From assembly GCF_020740795.1 (NCBI RefSeq), contig NC_067295.1, positions 2,976,501 through 3,040,500 of the forward strand: a DNA stretch of 64,000 nucleotides, in the 5' to 3' direction. Below are positions 45,601-62,831 of the stretch, one piece after another. How positions within the stretch are numbered: position 1 is the stretch's first letter; each line of letters starts with the position of its first letter. The position numbers and the translations under genes are program-made. The notes under the pieces were generated by a model, which was not told where the DNA came from, searched no databases, and saw nothing but the letters and a program-made list of their open reading frames with translations. This stretch comes from Apus apus (Eukaryota > Chordata > Aves > Apodiformes > Apodidae).

Positions 45601-48600
45601 ACAGCTGGGGACAGTGGCTGACCATCCAGACAAAGCCTTTGGTGATGAAATGCCTCTTGAGCCACTCCGTACCAGTGTGGCTGGGCACAAGACCAGCCTG
45701 CCCCGAAGTTACACTCTTCCTGCTGGGTTTCTACCAGCCAGTGAGTTATTGCAGGAGGAAAGGGGGATGATTTAGGCTCAGTTTATCCCTTCTGCAAAAA
45801 ACTGAGCATCTTTCCCCATGGCCTTGAGCCTGCACATGTCCAGGGCAGTGGGATCCATGCCCTGTGCATCCCTCACAGCCAACGTGCAGGTCTGTGGAGA
45901 CCCCCTCCATGATGCAATCTTCCTCCAACAAACTTCCCACTCACTGGAGCCTTTTGGAGACTTGGGCAGACCCTGGATCAGCCTGGTTTTGGGTTCTCCA
46001 CCTGACCCCAATGCCCAGCCTGCCCTGGGCAGAGGGAAAGCCAAGAGCTCCAGCACACACATGCTGTGCCAGCCCCATCCCAGGCACAGGTGCTGGGAAA
46101 CACCCCGGTGAACCCGCATGGTTGTACTCCAGGGAGTATTACCCGATCGCTCTTGCTGATAACGGCCTTTTACGGCTCTACCTGGGCTCTCCAGGAGAGG
46201 TGAATCAGTTCAGCCTCCCACAGCCCTAAGGAGAGAGGAAGGAGGCACAAAGAATGAGTCTGGGGAGAGCCAGGGCCAGGCTGTGCCAAGCCCTTCTGGT
46301 TATCGAGGCGGGCATCGCACCCTGGGAGAGCCCATTTACCTGCCACTCACCCCCCACTAATGTTTTCCAACTCCAGTGCTCATTTTCACCCAAATTGCTC
46401 ACAGGGGTACAACTCAAGAGGCTGTTTCTATGCTCAGCAGGAGAATTGCCAATGGAGAGGACGGGCAGCTCCTGCTGAGAGAAAAACACTGCAGCATGAG
46501 CCCAGCCCTTCGCCAGACACTGGGGCAGCCACTGAGCGGCAAAACTTCACGGGGAATTTTGGCTTTCTTGGGCTGGTGGTGTCGCTGGGCTCGTTTTGTT
46601 CCGGGCTTGAAATACTGGTCGGATGAAAAGAATGCTTTGTAAAGTGTTGAATTAAAAGGATGATGCAAAAGCCACAGGGTGCTCTGACTGGGAAACGTGA
46701 GCGGGTTGCAGTCGGCCCCGGTGAGGCGCAGGCTGTTTGGAGAACATGGGGTTCCTGTGATTAGCCTGCTCATATGACTCAATATATAACCACCAGTTAC
46801 ACACTAGATTTAATCTTGGGTCAAAAGTCATGGATAATTCAAACCACGCAGAAAATGTTCATCGCATGCTCGCCTGAGTTGTTTTTTTCTCTCCTGTTCT
46901 TTGGTCCAAACAACTTCTGCAAAGCAAAAGCACCCTGGCCTAGGGCAAGAATGGGTTGGTGTTACCTGTGCTGGCTCCTGCCCTGATCAGAGTGAGCTCT
47001 GCTCCACCTGCACCCCCCATCCAGCTTCCTGAGCCTCATTCCATCTCATGCACTTGCTGTGGAGGGAAAAAAAGGGATGATTCATGCCCTAATCCTCCTG
47101 TCTGAAGCTCAGCATCAGTCCTCAGCCCAGGTACTTTGCTGTTTGTGCAGGTGACTGCAGAGGGGTTGCCCTCCTCACCCCACATTGGCAGGGGTGTGGG
47201 TGCTGCCCCACTGTGACCCTGGAGCAGGTGGAGTACCCAGCTCAGCACCTTCTCTATTTCCATCAGTCCCTCTCAGCTGCTGCCCCAGGTTATTGTCTTG
47301 GGCAGTTTTTTTCCTGTCTGATGAGTCATGAAAGCCACTCTGGTGTCAAAAAGATGTCATGGGCATGTTCAAGAATGTCCAGCCTGGTTAGGTTAATTGA
47401 GCAAAGGATTTTGATGCAGGTTCTTGGAAACATTGATTGGGGTGGGAGCACTGAAGTTTGGGTGTGGGCCATGGGGAGCACCGGCTGCTCTGTGCCCCCA
47501 GCAGCCCATCGTGGCTCCCTCACTGCTTTCCAGTGGGAGCAGCTGCGATTTCCTGTGAGCTGCTTCTCTGATGAAAGCTTCACCAGAGGGAGAAGCTGTC
47601 CTGCAGCTTGGCAGAATCCTGTCTTGCAAGGATGGTTACTCGTAGGGGATGCGTTGTCCCATCTGCTGGTGGCGGCAGACGTCACTGCCTGGTTGTTGCA
47701 CGGGGACAAAGGCCTGTCAGGGAGCACAGCTGAGCTCATCCATCACTGAACCTCCTCTGCGCCTCGGTCTCCTCTTAGATCATTAGGAAGGATGAGTGAT
47801 CCCTCCCTTCTGCAAAACCCTTTACTGTGCAGTGACAGAGAGAAGGATGCAAACAGCCCCTACGAGCACAAGAAAGGTTTTCCCCTTGGAACATGAAGAA
47901 CCAGGAAACAGCATCGTGTCCATTTTGCCATCAGGAGAGGCAGCAAGACAACGAACTCACCCACAGATGATGCTAAACCCCATCTCCAGGCAGACCCTCC
48001 TGCCCTCCCCATGGAGCCCATGGCTCCAGCCCCGTGCTGCTGGCACAGCTGGAGTGTTTTCCTGGCAAACTGGGGATCTGAGCCTGGGCTAGATCCAGCC
48101 GGAACCCGGGAGGGCTGATTCCTTTTCCCAGTCCTGGTACATCTGCACAGGGAAGAGGAAAAGCCCTTTGGGACAAGGAAGAGAAAGCGCTGGAACAGGC
48201 ATAAATAGCTTAGTAATAATACTAATGACAGCACTTAGCACGTAGGCAGCAGTTTGCAGAGCAGAGCGCTTTGCAAACATTAATTAGTGCTGGTAGTGAT
48301 ATGGCTCCAATTTTGCCAACTATGAAGAGCAGAGAACGGACCATCTGCTTAAATCCTTTTTAATTTAGTCTTGGGGCATTTTTTGGAAAACCCTGAGCCC
48401 ATTTCTGCATCAGATGAAACCTCCCGAGTGCCCTTGGAGGGCAGCAGACACTGAGCATCTCAGGAGAGGGATGTTTTGAAGGGTGTTGGTGGTTGCAGGT
48501 TGTGCCCAGGGCATGGAGCTGGAAAACACAGGGCAGCTGTTTTCCATGTCAATAAACACACATGATGTGGCCAGAGTGCTGGTGGTTTCCCAAAAGACAC

Positions 48601-51600
48601 CTTGTGTTGCTGGAGCCTGTGGGGTTTGCCAGCTGGGGGTGGAGGGTTTGACAGGCTGCTCTCACCCTTTTGCTCTGCTTCACCTGTGGCAGTTTTTATG
48701 ACCTATCAGGACACCCAGTTCATCAGCAGAAATTAAAGCAGCTGCCAAGAATGATTGGGGAGAGTTGGTTAAATCTGTACCTGGGGCCAAACTCTGTGGG
48801 GTGGTTGTTTGGGTTTTGAGGATACGTATGGTTGGTGCTGTAGGCAGTGGATGTGGCAGCTGAAGATCCCTCCTAGTGGGATAGGATGAAACTGCTTCAT
48901 TTCAGGTAATTCAGTGCTCTGTTTTTTTCTTTAAGTGTATCTGCTTTGTAGTGCACGGTGAGAAATATCCCTGCAGTACCTACTGCAGTGAGGTTCTCTT
49001 AAGGATGGGGGTCAGGGCTGGGGACTTGGCCAAGGGGTGGGAAACAAGCTTAATGCCAGCATGAGCCAAACAGGGGAGCAGCACCCTGAAAATCCCATGG
49101 GAAGTGCAGGTATTGCAGAGTGCTGAGCCAGGAGGGTGAGTGGCTGTGGGTGGCAGGGGCTGGGGCTGGCACAGCTTGGGTGGAAGCAAAGCTGGGGCTG
49201 CAGCTTGAGACACAGGATGTGCAGCCCTGCCTGGGGGGTTCTTGCAGCTTTCCCCCTTTCTGTGGGTAATTAGCAAGCAGCAAAAGGGGTAGATGAAAAC
49301 ACAGGGATGGGAAAGGCCAGCCCTCCAGCAAGGAGATCCCTTTCCATTCCAGCAACAGCAAAACTTGTTTGGCTACTCTTCAGCTAATACTGAAACCTGC
49401 AGCCCTTTCCCAAACATGACTTTTGAATTTCCCACTGCATATGAACTTGCCAAGCCTACAGATGGAAAACCCTGCTCAGATACAGCTCTGGCTCATTTTG
49501 TCAGGCTGATTTATTAGGATTAGTGGCTTTTTAATTTTTTTTTTATTATTTTATTAGCTATAGATGTAAAAGTCTGTAATGATGGAATTTTTCTTCCTCT
49601 CTGGGCAGATATGTCCTAACACAGAGCATGGAAGAAAGGGTCAAGCAGGGCTTACAGTGACTTTTATTTCTTCTCCAGACAAAAGAGCTCCTGGATAGCT
49701 TTGTCCCTGACTGAGCACACCACTTTTCTTAAATCCCTTGCTGAGCTGGACTTGCAGCTCCATTGCAATTATGCAGATGCTTAAGTGCTTGGCTAACTCA
49801 GGGCCTTCCACCCACTCAGCATCTCCAGGGCATTTCCAAATTATCCCCCAGCCTGGCTACATTTTAGGTCCAGCGTGGTGCAAATGGTCCAGGTAAGGCT
49901 GATTTCAGCACGATCCTCTATGCTCAGGCCCACCTCACACAGCTCTGACTCTTGCTCAGTTTTGCCTTGGCAGTGGCTTCCCCAGGCAGCCCCCATGTCC
50001 TGTCTCCACACCAGGCTGCCTCGTTAAGTGTCTGATTTTAATTTCTCTCAGTTCAGGAGCTGGGCCCAAGCAATTGCATAATAATGAGCTATTCATCCAG
50101 AGGGAGAGCCCGGATCTAGGTTAATTGGTCTGACAATTGAACCCAATCCTTTCTGGTTTTGCCCAGTTTTCCTTATTTTTCTCTCCTCCTGCACAGTATC
50201 TGCAAAGCTCACAGCCTCCTTAATTAAGAAGGTGACTTCAGCCCGAGGGCTGTGTTGTTCTCTTCCCTCCTTCAAAAGCAAGACTAGAAAAAAGCAGCAA
50301 GAATTAGCTTGTTTGGGATGAAGCAACCACCTCTGAGCAGGATGGAGCTGGTTGGGTCTGACAGGGGTCAGACAGCATTGAGCTGCTGCTGTTCTCCTGG
50401 GGTTTGGAGAAACAATGCTGCACAGCAAAAGCAGGTGCTGTACCAGAAACGTTGCTCCTGGCACGTTTGAGATGTTCAGAGGGACGTGTCATAAAGCTGG
50501 GAGGTACAAAAAACAGCAGAGTCTCTAGGGCTGGCCAGGTGCTGGCTCAAAGCTGCAAATTTGGGTTGGGTAGCGGGAATGCAAAAGGGTTTATGGCTGC
50601 TTGGGAACATGCAGCCCTAAAAGTCTGAAACCCTTTTAACCAAGGACTGCTGCAAAAGCCTGTACATGGGAGCCTGATGAGACGGGGGTGCTGGAGTCTG
50701 GCATTGTGCCCTGAGGCTGTGCCAGGTGGAGCAGAAATGAAGCTTTGCTCTTTCTTGTGGACTCTTTATGGTCTCTATGAGCACCCAAAAGCAGAGACCC
50801 CAACACAGAGCTCAGGCCCTGGCCTGTGCTGGGCAGGATGGAACACTATCCTTCCTATTTTCCTATCACCCATGAGTGCAGGCAGCCCCAGCCTCACTGT
50901 AAATAACATATTTCGTTCCTCTGTTTTCATAATCTGGGAAGCTGTGGGTCATTGGGTTTGATTTTTGAATCAAGAGGCTGGTGACATTTAGAGTCATCAG
51001 ACATGTTCCCTTGCAGGCTGGTGTGTTTTGTATGACTAAACTGGCAGAGAGGAGCCCCACTGCAAAGGTCCACTGTTGTTTTGGAGCCACTGGATGACTC
51101 TCCACTGTCACCACCATGGCCTGTGGTCACACAGGTGCTGCCCAGCTGAGGGGCTGGTGGGATGGAAACATGCCATGGACACTGAGCAGGTCACAGGGTG
51201 CTTGTGGGGGGCTTGGGCACAGCCAGCTATATTTCCATAGATCCTCAGGTGCTCTCACCTGATGTCTCACTAACAGCCTTTCAGTTGCTGCTGTTAATCT
51301 CCCTTTTCTGGATCTCAAGAGTCCAGTCACAGCTCCAACCCAGCTGCCTGGGGTGGCTGATGGCAGATGCTGGGATGTGGAGGATTGGGCTGGGCTTGAC
51401 CCTGGCACAGCCAGGGCAGGTTTAAATCAAAGTCTGGCAAATTAGAGTTTCAAAATGTATATATTTAGGGTGAGTCAGTTCTGGGAGAGGAGCAGCACCA
51501 TGTCACTAAGGCATCATCTCCATCCCGGGAACATCACTGGCAGTCGAGGAGGGGCGAGTAGGCAAGGGAGCTGGGGACAGGCTCAGACCCAGCAGGGTAG

Positions 51601-52640
51601 CCATGGGTGTGGGGTGTTCTCAGCTCCACATGTGTCTGCCCAGGGGGTGGCCTGAGACCACTGTCCTCTTCTATAGTGGGTATTTATAGAGATGGAGCCA
51701 TTGTGTCCATGCCCAATTAGCTGTGGAACACAAGAGCTTTACGAGATCATGGTTGGACCCTTCCCCTGGCTCATCCCCACTCCAGGACCATGAGCTGGAA
51801 GCTTCCAGGAAAGAGCTGCAGGAGGGAGGTTGCTGGCAGGTTTGGTGGTTGGTGGGACCAGCAGGCAAGGCAGCCTCGTGGTTGGGGTTGCAGGTCCTGG
51901 TGGTGCCGAGTCAGCAGCAGCCCTGAGCCCCGGGGAGGGAGGCAGGGAGAGGGTGGCACACTCACGTCTAAACACAACATGTTCCATAAGCATGTTTGTT
52001 AACACAGGCACAAACAAACATTTTGCAGGAGCTTTGCCAGGAGGATGGGCTTCACACACGTGGAGCCTTGAAGGACACAAGAAACCACATCACCGTGGAC
52101 TCTGGTCTGGCCTCGCTGGCATTACTGGGGTAAGGGAAGATTTATTCCTCTCTGGGGCCTGCATTACTTAAGTCCTTTGGCACAAATGGAGAAGCAAAGC
52201 CCATTAATCCTACCATAAGGGGAACCATATTGTGGTGCTGGGGGAGAAGGAGAGGGTGAGAGGAAACCACCAGAAACCACCCAGGTTCCTCCTGCCTTCA
52301 CCACCTGCAGCTCTGCCCACCTCTGTCTCCCACAATGGGCTCCCATGGTAAGCAGGAGGAAAAAGCACAGCAATGGCCCAGGTCCTTGGGGGATTTCAGG
52401 CTCACAGGAACAGGGTGAACAGTCACAGTCCTGAGGGAGCAGGACAGAACTGAGCAGGGAGCCATGGGGGAGGAGGAGGGATGCCCGGGGATGTTGGGGG
52501 GCATGCAGCCTGCATTTTTTTTTAACCAGGGATATTTTCTATGTGCACCCTATAGACCCACAGTTCCTCTTCTAACCCACAAGTTTTTTTACTCTCCTGC
52601 CCATCTCATTCTCTGCCCCATCCCACTCTGGGGGCTGGGG
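42691..52640. other. Gene-free spacer
   Basis: About 10 kb without a recognised gene. One MIR-like SINE at 48205-48345. AT-rich stretches at 46770-46870 and 49500-49620 might be noncoding elements. Open frames such as the one at 47213-47749 show no domain. Confidence 0.4.
48205..48345 (+). mobile_element. MIR-like SINE remnant
   Basis: AGTAATAATACTAATGACAG, CACTTAGCACGTAGGCAGC, AGAGCGCTTTGCAAACATTA, ATTAGTGC follow the order of the amniote MIR-type tail seen at 8672. Only the first half is preserved. Confidence 0.65.
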
Positions 52641-53240
52641 GCAGCGAGCAGCTGAGGGGGGGGGGGGGGCTTCGCTGCAACCCAGCACGCTTCCCCCGTG
52701 CCTGCAGCTGCTTTCTTGGTACCCCCATGGTGCTCCTGCTGGCCCTGGGCCCTCCGTGCCCCTCGGGCTGCTGTGTCCAGCAGGAGGGATGCAGCGGGTG
52801 CTGGGCTCAGCAGGAGGGCCGGGGGCTGGAAGGAGCGCGGGCCGCCCCCCGCAGCGCGGCCGGGCCGGCAGCCGCGCGTCCCGCCCGCGGTCGCACAGTC
52901 CCCTCTAGCGGATGTTTCTCCTGCATCAGCGCAGCTTGTCCTGCCCGCCGTGCGCGGGCAGCGCCGGGCTCCGGCCCTGGCCCCGAGCACTGATCCCGGG
53001 GCACCATCCTGCCCCCCAAGCCGGGCAGCCCTGCCCGAAGCAAAGCCCTGTCTGTGCCGTGCCCGGAGCCGCCGCTGCCTTCGCGTCTTCCCCTCCTGCG
53101 TGTCGGGGTGACTCATCCTCCTGCCCTGGCCTCGTCCCACGCCGCCCACCCGCCCTGCGTCAGGGCTGCCCCCTGCCAGCCCCGGCAGCCCTTGCTCTCC
53201 CCCCTTCTCTGGGCTTTGCACCGACTGGGAATTATTTCGG
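52640..53240. promoter_or_regulatory. Orphan CpG island with CTCF-like motifs
   Basis: Dense CpG (GCCGCGCGTCCCGCCCGCGG and similar) beginning just after a G-run near 52660. Two minus-oriented CTCF-like matches: 52898-52912 (reverse complement TCCGCTAGAGGGGAC) and 53164-53180 (GCTGGCAGGGGGCAGCC), each one base off the core. No recognised gene begins here. It lies close to the NT5M 3' side, so it may be a boundary or the start of an unannotated transcript. Confidence 0.45.
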
Positions 53241-54252
53241 CATGAGGCACCACGAGCAGGAGCTCCTGAACACCCGCCTGGTGATGCCTTCCCAGGGATC
53301 CAGAAGCCAGTGTTGCTTGCTCCAACCCTGCTCCTGCAGACCTGGTCCAGCTTGGACCAGAGTGAAGCAGGTGGCTCTCCAGGTGAATTCCCAAAGGGGT
53401 TTGGGTGCTCGCACCCACCCCACCCCAGCACTGAGGGGTTTCATGCAGTGGCTGCCAGGAAGGCACTCAAACCTCCCAGAATTTTTTGAGTTTGTTTGGA
53501 CAACGCCCAGCTTCCATGCCCAGCCAAGGGCAGGGCTTACGTGTTAGGAATGGCACCTGGGCCTTTTGCATCCTTTATGGTGCTGCTCTGGCCAGGGCCA
53601 CGTTCACCCAGCAGCCCTGGCCCTGGGAAGGGTGTGAAGGCTCTTCTGTGCTCAGGGCCAGGTCACTACCACCTCCTTCTCCACTCTCTTCACCTCTGCC
53701 TGCTTTAGAAACTGTGCTTGTCACCTGGGAGATGTGTGCCATCTGCAACATGAAGCCTTTCAAGAGGAAAAAAAGAAACACAGGAGAACGTGGAGGAGTG
53801 GATGCAGCCAGAGACCTGCAGGCCAGCTGTGTGCCAATGGTCCACGACGCTCCACCAGCCCTTGCCAGGCTGGTGGGGACATGGTCCTTCCACCTTGCTC
53901 CATCCTCTGCTGGGAAATCCATGGCCCTGTCCCTGGTGCCACAAGGAGAGCCTGGAATGGGCCACTGCCTGGCTGGAGCATCCCTTCCCAGAGCCCAGTG
54001 CGGAAATGGGAATTTTCCCAGCCCTGCTGGGTGGTCCTGCAGTCCTCCCCCCCCAGCCTTTGATCCTTCATGTCCAGCAGGGCTCCAGCATTGCTCACAG
54101 CCAGTGGAACACGGGTCCCCTGTGGCGTGGTCCCGTGGTGGGCAGGGGAACCCCACAGATACATCACAGTGTGTGTGGATGTGGATCAGCCCCCAACATT
54201 GGACAAGGCACAAAACCCCAGAGAGAGTCAACCCATGACAGCTCCAGCCTCT
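53241..54252. other. Spacer before the NT5M 3' end
   Basis: No gene, transposon or distinct repeat recognised. Confidence 0.4.
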
Positions 54253-54299
54253 TTTATTGCTTCTCCCAACAGGGAACACACTTTACAGCTTTATTTATT
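54253..54299 (-). terminator. NT5M: Cluster of minus-strand poly(A) signals (NT5M distal 3' end)
   Basis: The plus strand carries TTTATT at 54253-54258 and overlapping copies at 54290-54299, that is AATAAATAAAG on the minus strand. This is the last cluster before GC-rich spacer and would end an NT5M 3' UTR of about 3 kb. Confidence 0.4.
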
Positions 54300-54490
54300 A
54301 TAAAAAACCTTTAGGAAGTGGATCACTACCTAAACCCACCCCTATTTCTGGGGTCACAGCACTGCTGGGGGCTGGTTTCGGGCTTTTTGGACACTGGGAC
54401 TTGCCCAAGCCCACACTCAACCCCCCATGTCCTCACACAGGGTAGAGCAAAACTGCAAGACCTGAACTCTGTCTCCAGGAAGCTGGATGC

Positions 54491-54512
54491 CAATAAACCC
54501 CAGTGTTTATTG
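54491..54512. terminator. Hairpin with AATAAA on both strands
   Basis: CAATAAAC, six-base loop CCCAGT, GTTTATTG: a perfect 8-bp inverted repeat that places AATAAA on each strand. On the minus strand it could be a proximal NT5M signal. Confidence 0.5.
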
Positions 54513-57244
54513 CAGTGCTCCTCATTGGCCTCAGTTTTATAGATTGTGCATTTAAAAACAGCAGCTCTGTGCATCTTAGCTGGCCACAGAAGGGCTTGAA
54601 GGTTGAAAAGGGCAATGGAGAGCCACCTCCCAGCCCTGAGCTCAGTGACCTGCGTGGAATTTCTGTGCGTCTGGCCAGAGCCCCATGCATGAGGAACTGC
54701 AGCTCTGCTTTCAAGTATGTTTGGTGTGAAGCCACACGGTGTCTCCAGAATCACACATTCCACCAAGGGGGAGAGCCCTGCTGGTCCCTGGAGAGCCGCA
54801 TCCCTTAGGTCTGCACCAGCTCTGGGAGAAGATGGCTGGTTTGGGCAGCTGCTGGAATGACGTGCCAGGATGGGCTGCAAGGAGAGCTTGGGCAACTCAT
54901 GTTTAAATGGTGCTGCTGGGAAAGAAAACAGCTTGAACCTCATGAGGCCACCCCAGCTGCACAAACAGGCAAGCAGCCATAGTGGCTGCCCGTGGTGCTC
55001 ACTCACTGTCCCACCTCCTCACCTGCAAACCTGCCAGCCAAGGTGGCTCTTGGCTATGGGGCTGCATCTCAGGTGGCCACACATTGCAAACATTCCCCCC
55101 CCCCAGATACACCCCCCAAATCAAACCATACACCCAGAGAAACAGTGGTTTAAACAGAAAAAAACAAACAACAGATCCTTTTGGTATGTAACTCTCACTG
55201 CCATGGGCCAAACTGTGCTGTCTTTGCACAGTTACTCCAGCCCAAGAGGTGGGGCAGCTTTCAGAAAGACCCACCATGATGTGGACTTCATCCCTAGCCC
55301 TGCAGCAGCCAGGGAAGGCACAGGTTCAAAAGCACCAACTTCAGTAGCCCCTCCAGCAGGTCCTGGACATGGTGGGGGGCTGGATGCTGCTGCTGAAATA
55401 GGTTATTTGTTGGCTACGTAGCTTTGAGCTCACACAGGTTTTTTGCTGCTGGCCCACAGGGGAGAGGAGAGGCAAGGCCAGGGTGTGCACAAGCACTGCA
55501 GCATGGCTGAGCCTGGCCACGGGGCTTTGTGTCCAAGTAGGGAATTTTACTCTTGCAACCAGCAAGTCCTGGGGTAGGGAGAGCAGGACCGTGTGGTGGG
55601 ATCCCAGGCGGTGTGGGAGCAGGGGCCTTACTGTGCCAGCAGTGACACAGGAGCACACTGGCTGTGGTGCTCCCAGCATGACCCTTGGGCCTTTGCCTGG
55701 GGCAGCCCAGCACCAGCTCCACTCTAGGCAGGGAGGGATGCCTGGCTCTCTCCAGCAGCTGGGATGTCTCTTCTCCAGGGCCACGTTGTTGCTAGATGGG
55801 TGGCTGCAGTTCAAGGTTGGGCTGGTGCAGGCTCCAGGAAGAAGCCAAGCAGTGGAGAGAGAAGTTATGGGCACATCTATGCAAAAGACACCCATCTTGG
55901 AGCTGCTCCTTGGTCCAAATGCTCCTTTTTCAGTGTCCAGGTGCAGCTTCCCAGCAGTGCTGGTCACTCACAGACCTCAGCAGCCCCAGTGTGCTCGTCT
56001 GGTGGTGGTGGCTGGCACAAGCTGTCACATCCCCACCAGCCCTTTCACAGCAGCCACACAGTGAACACCTCGCTGCAGGGGTCCTGGCACAGGGTGAGCG
56101 GGGCCAGCAGGACACTCCATCCCCACACACCCAGAGCCAGGATAGCAGTAGAGCCACAGGAAGCTGCAGAACAAATTAACCCTGTGATACAGCCTTGTGG
56201 GCACTTCTGATGGGCTCCAAAAGTCTCCAACAGCAACGTTGCCCCAACTTCACCCCACGTGGTAGGTGAGGACTGAAAACAGCATCCATGGCTGCAGCCG
56301 TGACAAAACTCCACCAACCCAGCCCTCAGCCTGCCCTTCAGACACCCATGGTCCCCCTCCTTTACCCTCTTCTCAGCGATGCTGTAGCTCCTCAACCAGC
56401 CTCCCCCTCCACCCAGAGGCATCTTCATGGGCAGCTCTGCACTGAAGGCTTCAGGATGCTCCTCAGCATCCACCATCCCAGTGCCTGACCCTGCTGGGAC
56501 ACAGCGCCCAAGACCTTCTGTGTGGAAGCAGGGTGCCTGGCAGATGAACACTCAGAGCTCTCCTGGCAGGCTGATGTTGGACACTACCAGTAGAAGAGAG
56601 ACTGGAGGCTTTGACCCTGCAGCCTGTATGTGCAGACCTTCCTGGCTTTGAAATCCAAGGAGTTGCCATCCGATCATCGGCTGACAGGGTGAGCCACAAG
56701 CTCCTGCAGGAGCTGTCCTGCTCCAGGAAGGGCTGGTCCTGGCACTGCCCCTGCCTGTTCACTGCTCCAGTGATGCCCCAGACAAGCAGCCCTCCAGAAA
56801 TGAGGAGATGGGAGAAGAATCCCCCCTTCTTCATCTCAAATCAGCTCTAAAGCTGTGGCAGCTTCCCAGGGATGAGGGTGAGCAGGGTTCCCTCCGCCAG
56901 CTGGAGGACAGCTGCATTTCGGGTGTGACTCAGGAGCCCCAGGGCTCCCTCTCCATGGCCAGATCCACCAAGAAGTGGTGCTGTCCCTGTATCCACCTGC
57001 TAGAGCTGGTGGGAAATGTTCCCAACTGGGCTGCAGGGCCAGTCCTGCTGCAGGTCCCTTGTGGCACAGCAGGCTGAGGTCTGCTCCCTGGGTCCAGGTG
57101 GCTGTGGCACTTTAGGTCCCCCTCCTCTTCCTCTCTGCAGCAGGGACAGTGTCTGCCTGTCCATCTGTGGTTTCAGCCTTCAGCAGGACTCTGTGGGGAC
57201 AGCAGTGGGTGGCCACAGCCCCAGAGGCCACAGGAGGCCAGGGA
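54513..57244 (-). other. NT5M: Probable NT5M 3' UTR
   Basis: From the NT5M stop to the poly(A) signals at 54.3-54.5 kb there is no other gene on the minus strand and I noticed no earlier AATAAA. The extent is therefore an inference from signal positions. No transposon recognised. Confidence 0.4.
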
Positions 57245-62580
<5,336 letters not shown>

Positions 62581-62590
62581 CGGGGGGCGC

Positions 62591-62701
62591 CACTTCCGGG
62601 TGGGAAACAGCGGCGGTTACCATGGCTACGCGGGTCCTCTCGCGAGAGCCGGCGGCGGGGCGGAAGTGACGCGCGCCGGCGGCAGCGCCGGCTCTGATTG
62701 G
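62591..62701 (+). promoter_or_regulatory. COPS3: COPS3 promoter element cluster
   Basis: Within 110 bp: an ETS site on the minus strand (CACTTCCGGG, 62591-62600), an RFX X-box-like palindrome (GTTACCATGGCTAC, 62616-62629), a perfect TCTCGCGAGA element (62638-62647; known BANP/CGCG motif), a plus-strand ETS site (CGGAAGTGAC, 62661-62670) running into TGACGCGCG, and an inverted CCAAT box (ATTGG, 62697-62701). No TATA. A classic housekeeping CpG-island promoter about 75-185 bp before the start codon. Confidence 0.75.
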
Positions 62702-62776
62702 CTGGCGGGGCCCGTGGCGGCGGCTCCTTCCCGCCCCCGCCCCGTCCCGCCCGCAGCGCGCGGCCCCGCCGCCAAG

Positions 62777-62831
62777 ATGGCGTCGGCCCTGGAGCAGTTC
62801 GTCAACAGCGTCCGGCAGCTCTCGGCCCAAG
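62777..62831 (+). CDS. COPS3: COPS3 first coding exon (partial gene)
   Basis: COP9 signalosome subunit 3, a PCI-domain component of the complex that removes NEDD8 from cullin-RING ligases. Only exon 1 is in the window: MASALEQFVNSVRQLSAQ plus one base of Gly, identical to the mammalian N-terminus, then donor AAG/GTGACC. Kozak context GCCAAGATGG is ideal. The remainder lies to the right. The divergent partner is NT5M, as in human. Confidence 0.96.

Noticed and set aside
47213-47749. Plus-strand 178-codon frame with overlapping minus frame
   Set aside because: Both strands open over the same bases, no splice context or family resemblance.
52655-52671. G homopolymer as a regulatory element
   Set aside because: Single homopolymer of uncertain length, likely simple sequence or an assembly effect.
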